From the NCBI GenBank assembly GCA_036925085.1, contig JAUPFP010000022.1, forward strand, positions 2,433,501 through 2,497,500: a DNA stretch of 64,000 bases, read 5' to 3'. Source of the DNA: Brachycybe producta (taxonomy: Eukaryota > Arthropoda > Diplopoda > Playtdesmida > Andrognathidae). Position numbers and translations under genes: made by a program. A model generated the notes under the pieces. The model was not told the origin of the DNA, made no database searches, and saw only the letters and a program-made list of their open reading frames with translations. Below are positions 35,398 through 48,037 of this stretch, piece by piece. Numbering within the stretch: the first letter of the stretch is position 1; the number at the start of each line of letters is the position of its first letter.

Positions 35398-35550
35398 TTA
35401 AGGCAAAAACAATTATGCTTTTTGTAATCAAAAAGACTGGTTAGAGGCTAGAGTTCTCCAAGATAACCATCCAACAAACCTAGGGTTATAGATTAACTGT
35501 AGTGTCTAACCAGTTTTTGTTTTAATTCCAAAAAGCATAATTCTTTTTAC
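35398..35550. repeat. GAGGCTAGAGTTCTC hairpin element
   Basis: AATTATGCTTTTTGTAATC and GACTGGTTAGAGGCTAGAG on the left; GTGTCTAACCAGTTTTTG and AAAAAGCATAATTC inverted on the right. Confidence 0.7.
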
Positions 35551-36067
35551 GATAATTATAATAATGGACGAAGAAGGAGTTGGGGAAGGAAAGGGTTGAA
35601 CTATTTCAAAATGACTACAGTTGTCAAGAAAAAAATAACTGAAAATTGTCACAAAATGCAAGATTATACTGAGTGAAATGCGAGCAACAACAATGTATTT
35701 GTACTCGGTGGGGGTTATTCTTATTTTCACAAAAATCAAGAAATATTAAGTGTAAATTAAGGTTAGGAGAAATTAACAACACAATGAAATCAAAAATTTA
35801 CAGCAAAATCAATTTTTTTGTTCTAAAAAAAACACATTTAAGGAACTGAAAAAAGAAATAAACCGAAAAATGGTTTTGACACAATAAAACCTCATAAAAA
35901 TGATTTTTATAAAATATCCTCACAACGATATACATATACAGACAGGTAGCTCAACTCCATGTTAGATAAAAGCGTTGTGGGTGAGTGAGATTTCATTTTA
36001 TAGCCTCTCTTCAAGGTTCTTTCAATATTTCTTTCTATTCCTATTTTATAAAGAGAACATTTAAATA

Positions 36068-36545
36068 TGATTTTTACAATTAAAAAGACTGTTTAGAGGC
36101 TAGAGTTCTCTCAGATCGTTTAATAACAAATGATTTTTGAAATCTTATTTATTCTGTCATTCAGGTGCAAAATTAAGAAAAACTTGAAAATGTTTTAAAA
36201 ATTAGAAGGGTACTTTCAATCAATAAAGGGTACTTTAATGTTGACATCTTTTAAAATAAACTTTTTATAGACAAAAAGTTGAGTCATTTTTCAAACACAA
36301 AAAGTTTATTTTGAAATATATTAACATGAAAAATACCCTTAAGTGGTTGAGCTACTCTTCTAGTTTCTAAAACACATTCAGATTCGCTCTTCATTTTGCA
36401 CCTGAAAGACAGAATAATCAAAATTTGAAAGGCTTTTACAATTTAAAACCATCTTAATCCTCACTTAACCAATATTTCTTAAATTTAGCCTCTAAAACAC
36501 TCGTTTGAATTAAAAAAAATTGCATAATTCATTTCGCATAATCAT
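36068..36545. repeat. GAGGCTAGAGTTCTC hairpin element split by a TTAA-hairpin
   Basis: Left arm ATTAAAAAGACTGTTTAGAGG at 36079; right arm TTTAGCCTCTAAAACACTC at about 36483. The 350 bases between are a complete TTAA-hairpin copy (about 36125-36475). Confidence 0.7.
36125..36475. mobile_element. TTAA-hairpin element, nested
   Basis: GAAAATGTTTTAAAAATTAG, GTTGACATCTTTTAAAATAA, inverse CTACTCTTCTAGTTTCTAAA, ending TTTAAAACCATCTTAA. It sits inside the preceding element. Confidence 0.75.
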
Positions 36546-36562
36546 GATAAGGAATTAAAGTA

Positions 36563-36768
36563 ACAGGCATTTAGAAATCGGGAAGAACTTCAGTTGGCTC
36601 CGCCCTTTTTATGACGAACGCAACTTCTAATTGGTTGGTTATGTAGTCTGACGTCACATGCTCCGCCCTATTCAACGTCGAACCACACAACAAACCAATT
36701 AGAAGTTGCCGGTCGTCATAAAAAAGGGCGGAGACAACTTCTGTTCGTCCCGATTTTTAAATGCCTGT
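36563..36768. mobile_element. Foldback MITE with 9-bp TSD, copy 6
   Basis: Perfect duplication ATTAAAGTA at 36554-36562 and 36769-36777. Ends ACAGGCATTTAGAAATCGGG and TTTTTAAATGCCTGT. TGACGTCA at 36649-36656. Confidence 0.93.
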
Positions 36769-37159
36769 ATTAAAGTAGAGGTGTCGCCATCTATTATGTT
36801 ACACTCAGCTTTGACACAAAATGCTTCTTTGGCATAACTCATAGTTGAGCTACCTCGATGTATATATATTATATATTGATCGTTACAAAAAGATGGCGGG
36901 GGTCAGAGGTCAATTAGAAATAGGGAGATTTGGAGGAGGATAAAGGGGGGGGGGGTACAAATAAAAAGTCCTTATTAATATACAATTGCAAAAAAGTAGA
37001 TTTTACACAACACAGATCTAAAGCCAACAAATTGCTATAGTATATGCTACATCCTAAAAAAAAAAGAACAAAAACAAAACGTTTTTTGTATAAATTAAAA
37101 AATAAGAAAGAAAAATCAAAAGAAATTAAAATCGGAAAAAAAAAATTGCCACAAAAGCC

Positions 37160-39911
<2,752 letters not shown>

Positions 39912-42376
39912 TCAGGGAGCGTTTGGAACATTTCCGGTAACATCCGGAGACATGTGTTGTTGCTGTTGTTGTACGGATGTTTCGCTCGCAGATGATGGAT
40001 CGCGACGAGCCGCGCATTTATGTTTTGCCAATTCGCTTCGATGAACAGACTGTCTTCCGCAGTCTGGACATCGATGCGGTTTGATTCCCGTGTGAGTTGT
40101 TTTATGACACCATAAAGCCGTACTCTGACGAAAACGCTTGCCACAAACATTGCACTGATACGGCTTTTCACCCGTGTGAATCAAAAGGTGACTCTTGAGG
40201 TACTTTATATCTGCGAACGCTCTTCCGCAGTCGGGACATTTGAAGGGACGTTCGCCGGTGTGTACTACGTAACGGTGCGTCGTCAGACTCCGTTCGAGAA
40301 GGAAAATTCGGCCACAATCTATGCAAGGAAATTTTTTCCTCGTGTCTGAATGCATATTGTGCATGTGACACTTGAGAGATACCCTAAGAAATAACGAAAA
40401 CAAAACAAAAAAAGGATTAGGTCAATTTTGTATCTGTTCTTATAAAGTCCTTAGTTGGTTTTAAAGTGAAAACGTCACTCGTACACTGATTATTCTGTCT
40501 TTTCAGGAGCAAAATTAAGAGAAACTTGAGTTTTAGAAACTAGACGGGATTATCAATCATTTAAGTTTATATTCATGAAAATGAACCATCTTTAAGCAGA
40601 TATTAACATGAAAATACTATTAAACGGTTCAGCAACCGTTCTAATTTCTAACACACTTTCAGTTTCTCCATTGTTTTGCTTGTCCGAAACGCCGAATAAT
40701 CAATTTAAAATTCGTAAAAATCTTCATAAAACCGTTAATTGATTAATTTACTCTTCTAGTTTTTAAAACACTTTCAATTTTTCTAAATGTCTGTTTTAGA
40801 AAATGTGAAAAAAAATCCAGCGTTCTATTCCATTGTTTTCTTGCATTTGCATATTTTGCAATGTTAAAAATATTTTTTTAAAAATACCAGTAATGAAAAT
40901 CAAGTATTTTAAACCAAACAATGATTTCAGAAACGAAAATTCGAAAAAAACCTTCATTTCGTATTATCTCGTCAAGCTGAAATCTGCAAAAAAAAAAAAA
41001 ACAAACAAACAAAGAACCCACCTTCCCTTGAGTAGTTTCCCACAGATATCACACTGTTTAAGCTGTGCGCCTTCGTGTAATTTCTCGTGGTTGTTCAGTT
41101 TGATCCTCCTGGAGAAACTTCTCGGACAAACCCTGCACTTGTAAGGTTTCTCGACGTGCGTCTTCAGATGTTCCTTCAGGAGTGACTTCTGATGGAACCT
41201 ATGTCCGCAAACATAACATTGATGTTTCTTCTCTTCATCGTGATATGCACTCTGATGTTCCGCTAAAAGCGGTGCCGAATAGAAAACTTTGTTGCAAGTG
41301 GAACATACGTACGGCTTCATTTCGGCATGTTGCCTTATGTGTTTCTTCATGTATGATTTCGAGAACTCCTTTCCGCATTGCTTGCATGGTATCGGAGGTC
41401 CCTTCTTCTCCTTTTTCTTCTTCGGGATGTGATCGCTAGAAGACGTTCCGAGTCCGCCATTTCCATCCATGTGGTTGCCGACAGTTTCCGCTTTTATCTT
41501 GGCCTGATCCGCAGCTGACATTATCGCAACGGCTGGACCGGGAGCAGCAGCATTCAATGCGTTTGCCATTTGAACCATGTTCTTAGCAGCAGCCGCTCCA
41601 ACCATTCCGTGGTTTATACCGATGTTGGATCCAGAGTACGGCGACAGCCCGAGTGGCAGCGTAGAAGGTCCCAAATCCTTCTTGGAACAACTTCCACGAT
41701 TCACGTCCTGCGAGAAACCGACTCCATAATGAGGTGTTCCAGTCAGAGGATTACTCGAAACTTCGGTCACTTGATGGTGCCAGTTCGAGTTTTCCGCCGA
41801 CGAAAGATTCGTCGGAAACGCCGGAATACTTTTTGCAGTGTCCCAAGGATTGTTCTCGACGTCTATCGGCTCGCTCTTGATCGTGACACGTCCCGGAGCT
41901 TGAAGCCAAGCCGGTCCTCCATGAGCTCCGACGTTTGAATGAAATCCTCTTCCCTTCGATTCCCAGTGGACTTCGATTATATCACTGGCTTCGCTCTTCA
42001 CCGAAACCAGCGAGTGGAGGCTATCCATATCTCCATGATGACCACCGGTGTCATGCGACGAAATAAGCGATGAATTCATTCCAGACTTACGATGTACTAT
42101 GGGCATCGGTCCTTGAGAATATGCCGAATGTAATGGGCGGCCGAATTGAACTCCTGGAACCATTCCCTTCTTGAACTGTTGCGTACCGGCAAAACCGTTA
42201 GAGTATCCGACCGACTGTGACGCAAGTGTGACATTGGGATGATGTTGCTGAAAAGCAAGGGTGCTTGCATGGGTTGTTGATGTCCAACTACCGGATGGAG
42301 TTGGTGTCGTGTATGCGGCCTGTTGCATTGTGGGAATGGCCTGAGGCATGAAGCCTGGGATAGAACGCCAATCCAT
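39912..42376 (-). CDS. C2H2 zinc-finger transcription factor
   Basis: Two coding exons, join(41022-42376, 39912-40383), 1827 nt, 608 residues. The junction falls inside finger 5 and restores C-x2-C-x12-H-x4-H (CDICGKLLKG / RVSLKCHMHNMH). The N-terminal ~310 residues are low-complexity Gly/Ser/His/Pro/Gln with two SUMO-type sites (IKSEPID, IKAET) and the basic patch PKKKKEKKG, a likely nuclear signal. Nine fingers follow: CKQC, CSTC, CYVC, CRVC, CDIC, CIDC, CPDC, CNVC and a last degenerate CPDC...HRSELAKHKC of C2HC form. TGEKP linkers join fingers 6-8 only. A QQQQQ run lies near the C-terminus. This suggests a sequence-specific DNA-binding regulator. I do not recognise an orthologue. Start at the first ATG; a possible 5' UTR splice acceptor (TTTTCAG) lies at about 42451-42457. 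Confidence 0.92.
40440..40800. repeat. TTAA-hairpin element in the zinc-finger intron
   Basis: From TTAGTTGGTTTTAAAGTG, with GAGTTTTAGAAACTAGACGGG and its inverse AACCGTTCTAATTTCTAAC. It occupies much of the only coding intron. Confidence 0.7.
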
Positions 42377-42559
42377 TTTAGCTTGTCAAAGAATGGTGGC
42401 TCTTGTTTTTGTTGTTGTTATCCTTCACTTCTTACCAGGTGACACATACACCTGAAAAGATCAACAATCTTGTTACGAGAGAGTGTGTTAAAGCACTACT
42501 TCATAATAACTGTCAACGTTTAGAGTTGTTCTCGAGAAAGTTAAAAGTCTCGAATGATG

Positions 42560-42690
42560 GTTTTACATAGAGGTGACCTGTTATGGCAGCTTACTGCAAG
42601 AGGAATATGTATGTTACACGTACAAAAGATCACTTCTACGTGTAACATACTTTACTCTCGCAATAAATTGTCATAACAGTAGTACAGGCG
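42560..42690. repeat. Imperfect palindrome
   Basis: ATGTATGTTACACGTA and TACGTGTAACATAC form the inner arms; CTGTTATGGCA and TTGTCATAACAG the outer. Foldback-element-like, about 130 bp, in the zinc-finger upstream region. Confidence 0.7.
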
Positions 42691-42704
42691 GTGTAAACTG
42701 TCAA

Positions 42705-42995
42705 AAGTCAGACAAATTTGTAAAAATCGTACAAAACGTCAAGAATCAGACACAAAGGCCACATGACTTCAGGAGTCAGGCATCGAGGCAATATATAGCA
42801 CCTGAAGAATCATGCATAGAGGAAACAGAGCCTCAGGACTCAGGCATAGAGGAAACAGTCTCAGGAATTAAGACACAAAAACAATAAATCCTCCATGAAT
42901 CATGCAGACAAAAAATGCAAGAGCCTGAGGAATCAGGCATAAAAGGCAATATAACCTCAGGAATCAAACACAAAAGGCAACAAAGAACCGTCAGG
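42705..42995. repeat. Degenerate minisatellite, ~35-45 bp unit
   Basis: About seven diverged units built on CCTCAGGAATCAGGCATAGA-GGCAAC; unit length varies by a few bases. Confidence 0.7.
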
Positions 42996-43439
42996 CAGCT
43001 ACTAACTAACTCCCTTGCCTAGCATTATTCCCCCCCCCCTTTCTAAATGTGACTTAAACAAGAATATGGAAGACCATTTTCGTTCCACCCTTTCCTCAGA
43101 GTTCATAAGTGGTCATCTTTTAGTCATTGGATCAAAAATCAATATCCCAAGTACATACATGGGTATAGTAGTTCTGTCAGATTCTTCTATTCAAAAAGGT
43201 GTTTGACAGTTAATTATATTACAGGTTTCATATGTCCAAAAATAACATAGAAAAACCTTTCCATTTATTGTTTTTCAATCTTTTTTAAAAGTTGTGGCTG
43301 ATTTGAGATTAACGATACTGCAAACGTTACTATTCGTATCGTTAAGCTCCGTAACATGCTGCAAATACAAACTGTTTTGTGTGAATTTGAAAATTTCACA
43401 CATCTTTAAGCTGAAGATATTTTTTTTTTCTTCTAATTT

Positions 43440-43620
43440 TTGGTCTATAAAACATTTATTTTGATATAAATTAACATAAAAAATATTAAAAAAATACTAT
43501 TAATTCAGCTACCCTTCTAGTTTCTAATAAACTTTTTCAATTTCTCTTTAGTGTTGTCTCTTCTGAAACTGCAAAATGACCAGAGTTTCAAACTCAAGCT
43601 GATCATAAAGCATCTTTAAA
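43440..43620. repeat. TTAA-hairpin fragment
   Basis: Right arm: TACCCTTCTAGTTTCTAAT, TTTCTCTTTAGTGTTG, CAGAGTTTCAAACTCAAGCTG. Confidence 0.55.
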
Positions 43621-43963
43621 AACTAGAATATGTTAGCAACTAAAGGTAAAATATTATATTTTTGCATCTTTAATTTTATTAAAAAAATTCTGAATATTTT
43701 TATTAATTATCATTGTTTTTAATATTTTATATTATTCGTTTTTTTATTATCTTATTATTAAATTAGCACATTTTCATTATTGTAAATCAGAAGCCTCATG
43801 AGTCATTACAGAAATAGAATAAGACTGTCATAAATTATGACAGTAAATTATCATATCTGGCTCATAACATTGTAATAGTCACAAAAGCAAATTACAAAAT
43901 ATTACGACAAATATTGTCAAATGACTGCCATTGATTGGGTATACAAAATTATGAGGATAAAGT

Positions 43964-44290
43964 AGGGATCGGATTTTTATGCCAATATAATGTGTTTCTC
44001 AATCTGTGGCCCAAGAGCCTTTTGTGAATTAACATTTTTTTTTAGATCAACCAACAATAATGATTTTTTTTCAATCAAAACCACTAGTTAGAGGCTAGAA
44101 GTCTTAAGTTAACAACTGATAGTAACCAGACATCTAGCCTCTAACCAGTATTTTTGATTAGAAAAAAACAAAACATAATTGCAGCTGCTGTCTAATGATG
44201 ATGATGATGATTACTTCACAATTTGCATTTGGGTCACAAATTAAGAAATATTTTGCTTGATAAGTTCATAAAAATCCGTGCTCCTAATGA
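43964..44290. mobile_element. Terminal-inverted-repeat hairpin element
   Basis: GTAGGGATCGGATTTTTATGC at the left and CATAAAAATCCGTGCTCCT at the right. The inner arms TTAGAGGCTAGAAGTC and ATCTAGCCTCTAACCAG are inverted, and CACTAGTTA / TAACCAGT continue the stem. The full-length form of the family whose shorter relatives are at 15090, 35398 and 36068. Confidence 0.7.
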
Positions 44291-46894
44291 TGTCATTAAA
44301 AATAATAACTCACAAGCAGTAACATCATACGATATGACTGTTACAATATTACATGAGGGCTTCAGACTTATTAGTGTAAATTCCTGATTGACATAATTAA
44401 TCAGCCAATCAGGTTCACGTTTATATTTATCAGTGTTTTTTTTATTTGACCAATCAATCATCTCGTTATATATAAACGTACATTATGTACATATATATTA
44501 TATAAAGAAATCTGACATGTCAATAATAATAGTCAACAATAACAACAACAAACCCCCCCTCCCCCTTCAACCAATCACAAATGTCAATCTGTGACGTCAC
44601 TATTTAATTGTTCAATGACACGCACATCGCGTGTTAGATTACCAATATTGAAGAACACAAAAAATGACGTCACAAGCTGAGCAATATAAAATTATTTTAC
44701 ATTTCCAATATATATTATACACACAGCATCCAAAAAACATCATTCTGTCAATTGAATCACAATGAAAACGGGGCTTATAGAAGACAAGAGGAATAAGTGA
44801 CATTTTTATAATAATAATAATTAATAAAAAATGGCGATAAGTAACCACATTTTATCAATGAAATTCTAAAGAATTTTTTTTAGACAAGAAGATAGAAATA
44901 AATGAAAAAAAATGGTCTTTAATTTTTTGGTGCTTTTATAGTATCAAAACGTCAAAATTATAACATTAATGTCCCATCATGTCTACGGAGAGACACCCTA
45001 CTTTGAACTCAAATTTACTAAGAAACATTTCTTTCGTCACTTATCCCTCTTGGCTTCTAAGCTCTGTTCCTATATACAAAGTGCATACAAAATATTTAAT
45101 CATAAAGAAAAGAGAATAACAATAGCGGAGCTTTTTTTTTTAAAGGGGAAGCATGCCCTCAAGGGATACACACATACACACAAGAGGAAAAAAAAGGGAG
45201 GGTTAACCGATAAAGCACCCATTAAAAACAACAGAATCATGAAAGAGAGGAGAAAAAAAAACCGGATTTCATGATCACCATCAAGACATAACTAACCGAG
45301 AAAAGCAAAATAACGGGAAATTAAGAAATAAAATCACACACAAAAAACATACACAGTTCGATTGTTTCTATGAAGAGAAGAATGTAAAAAAAAATGAGAA
45401 ACAACAAAAAAAAAAAGCAAAATCGACATTTGGGAGAAAGGCGGTATATGAGAGGGTGGTGGTAGGAGGAGGAGGAGGGGGGAGAATAGAAGAAGGTGGT
45501 GGGTACTAAGAAGCCTATATATAAAAAATAACATGGCCGTCAATTTAGGGCTTGGGCGCGGGAAGAGAAAAAGGTGCTGCTGAGAGACAATAACAAAAAA
45601 AATCCCCATTTTTTTTTTCTCCTCTTTCTACTAAAGACAACTTTAGTTATAATTAATATAAGAAGCCTGTCGTTTTTATATATAGTTGCATATCAAAGTC
45701 AAACCCATGAAAAAAAAATAGATGCATTAAATTAAAAGATGCATGTTATCATTATATTATAAAAATAGGCAAAACGGTAACACTCAAAACACCCCCTGTT
45801 TTTATATTTAACCATGCGTTAATTCTCCCGTTATATATATATAGACCTAAAAACCAAGACCCAGCAGAGAACCGTTCTATCATTATTGAACAGGATAAAA
45901 TAGAAAGATAGGATAAGAACCACTAAAGAAAAAAAACCCTCAAAAAGACAGGTTAAATAAAAGAGAAAAAGAAACAAGAGAATTTTTTTTCTTCTGTTGT
46001 TATTATTATTTCAATGTTAAAAGATAGAATGAGAGAGAGATGGAGTCCCTGTTTTTCAGAGGGATCTCTTGTTATGTTGGGTTTTGATAAAAGGCATTGT
46101 TCAAACAACGTCATATTATTATAAAACGGTTCTCCTAGTTCTTTTTTCTCTCCCTACCTGTTACGGTGTTTGTGGTGCCGCTTGTCAACGATATACTATA
46201 CAATAGTTGAACATACATACATATATGGGTACACACATATATATCTATATATATATAGATATATATGTGTATATATATATAGATATATATATATATTACA
46301 AGCACGCATACAATGAGAATGTAGATGCATATATTGTTGTATTATTATTAGCAAAAAAAAGGTCGCTCTTGCACTCTCTCTCTCTATTGCAAAGGCTATT
46401 GCTATTGGCAAAAGGGAAAAAGGAGGGGGGTTCGAAAGGAGGAGAAATAAGTAAGGCTCTAAGGATAGAGGGGAGAAGGGGTGGGGGTGGGAGGAAATGA
46501 GAGATCACATTGCATTCACATTGCAGAGATAAGGCGGAGCTTACAGGTTGACAGATTTAGGTTTTATATCTGTGAAGATGGTGGCGCACTACAGTGGTAA
46601 CTTTTGAAAACTTACAAAGTTTAAATTATTTTTGAAGCACCTTGTATAGCTTCTATGCATTATGTATGGCGAATACATTTATGCAAATAAAAATTTCAAA
46701 AATATGCAAATTGCGAATTATGTGTTTTGAGTAAACCTCCCCCCACCCCAACCAAAAAAAAATGCAAAAATATGAAGTAAAAAATTTATCATTTTATTAT
46801 GCATATTAAAAAGTATAGGCTTATATATGTATATGGAAACTATAAATTTTATTTAGACAATTTAAAAAAAAATGTCTGCTATGCATCATTTGTT

Positions 46895-47085
46895 AAAGTT
46901 GGCTCATTTTCAAACTTGCATAAAAAGCTTATTTTGAAAGACATTTACATAAAAATACAATTAAGTGATTGAGTTACCCTTCTATTTTTTTAAAACGCTT
47001 TCAAGTTTCCCTTTATTGTTCATCTGAAAGACATAAATAATTATTTCTAGAGGTGTTTACACTTTAAAACCACCCTAATTGCATT
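46895..47085. repeat. TTAA-hairpin right half
   Basis: AAAGCTTATTTTGAAAGAC, AAGTGATTGAGTTACCCTTC, ending TTTACACTTTAAAACCACCC. Confidence 0.6.
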
Positions 47086-47483
47086 TCTGGCAGTCTGCAG
47101 AATTAATAGCTACAACTTTATTTTAAAAATACAAAACTTTTTTCAACAATAAATTCATTTTTTTTTTACTCATATTTTACTTATAATTTGTAAGTATTGT
47201 CTTTTCAGATGGATTAATTTATAAATAAAGATTTTAGCCTCGTTTTGTAAACAATTATGTTTCACCCTGTATATATATAAAAAAAAAGCTGGATGACACG
47301 AGTAAGTCTCTGATTAAATGGTTTTCGAAGCACAAAGTTTGCTATTGTAAACGCGAGAGGTGATTACCAATATGGCATCCATTACATTACAGTTAAACGA
47401 AAACTACGCCATATTGGTACATCCATATGTTTTCAAAATACTAATGTCATGTCATATTAAAAAGGTTTATTTTTAACTTTAAC

Positions 47484-47530
47484 TAGCCTCAAACGAAACT
47501 AGCCTCAAACTAAACTAGCCGCTAAACTAA
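47484..47530. repeat. Short tandem repeat, ~16-bp unit
   Basis: Three copies of AACTAGCCTCAAACKA with the third diverged (AACTAGCCGCTAAACTA). Confidence 0.75.
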
Positions 47531-47689
47531 ATGTGACGCTAATACTGAAAAGAATTCACTTGATTGTTAGACAAGTGAAAAATACCGTTTAACAATAACA
47601 AATACAGTATGTCATTTGTATAATAACTAAGGTTGTTACTTATTTGATGCACAGTATTCCGAAATCAATTGTTTGAACACACCTTGTAT

Positions 47690-47860
47690 AACGTATGACG
47701 TAATATCTGTTAACGTCATCGCGATTGACATCATCGCATATGTGCAGTCACAAGACTCTGAATTTTCAACCAATGAGAGAGTGACAAATCGGCATAAATT
47801 AAGGAAAGAGGGCGTATACCAATGATTGCACCATAAGGTGCGTTTATTTCTATTTTGATT
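47690..47860 (+). promoter_or_regulatory. Probable XBP1 promoter region
   Basis: Immediately upstream of XBP1, it combines ATGACGTAAT and AACGTCATCG (CRE/ATF-like), CAACCAATGAGAGAG and TACCAATGATTGCACC (CCAAT boxes) within 170 bases. The vertebrate ERSE form CCAAT-N9-CCACG is not present. The start site is not known, so this is inference from position and motif density. Confidence 0.4.
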
Positions 47861-47945
47861 GCGTGTCACTTTCTTATTGCTCTCATTCTAATCTACCGTA
47901 TATTTCAATACAATCGTTTACGATTGTTTTAATTAAGTTTCTAAC

Positions 47946-47987
47946 ATGGATATAAGTTGGAAGATGGTCACATTTATCCATCAGTAG
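47946..47987 (+). CDS. Upstream ORF of XBP1
   Basis: ATG in good context (AACATGG) opens a 13-codon frame (MDISWKMVTFIHQ) ending in TAG, 50 bases before the first in-frame ATG of the main frame. If transcription starts upstream, ribosomes would meet it first. No conservation evidence is available. Confidence 0.4.
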   Translation: MDISWKMVTFIHQ

Positions 47988-48037
47988 CAATAATTTTATG
48001 TTATTGTTGCTTGTGCATAAAGAAGAGGAAAAGACCA

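Larger units (their letters stand above)
33291..36550. other. Gene-free, repeat-rich stretch
   Basis: No supported gene. The 78-codon ORF near 33615-33851 crosses an (AAT)n tract and has no recognisable motif. 34380-34596, 34796-34859 and 35073-35190 look like one previously continuous GC-balanced sequence interrupted by two foldback elements; its origin is unknown. Confidence 0.5.
42377..47945. other. Gene-free spacer between the zinc-finger gene and XBP1
   Basis: Both flanking genes point away, so promoters or enhancers of both lie here. I see no supported gene. Contents: palindrome and minisatellite (42560-42990), a TTAA-hairpin (43440-43620), an inverted-repeat element (43964-44290), purine-rich tracts (45420-45500, 46420-46500), TA-rich repeats (46220-46300), a TTAA-hairpin half (46895-47085) and a probable XBP1 promoter. 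Confidence 0.5.

Noticed and set aside
40833..41144. 103-codon plus-strand ORF
   Set aside because: Antisense to the end of zinc-finger exon 1 and its intron; shadow frame.
45334..46508. Several 70-97-codon ORFs rich in Leu/Ser/Pro or Arg/Gly
   Set aside because: Products of polypurine/polypyrimidine tracts; no family signature and no splice partners.
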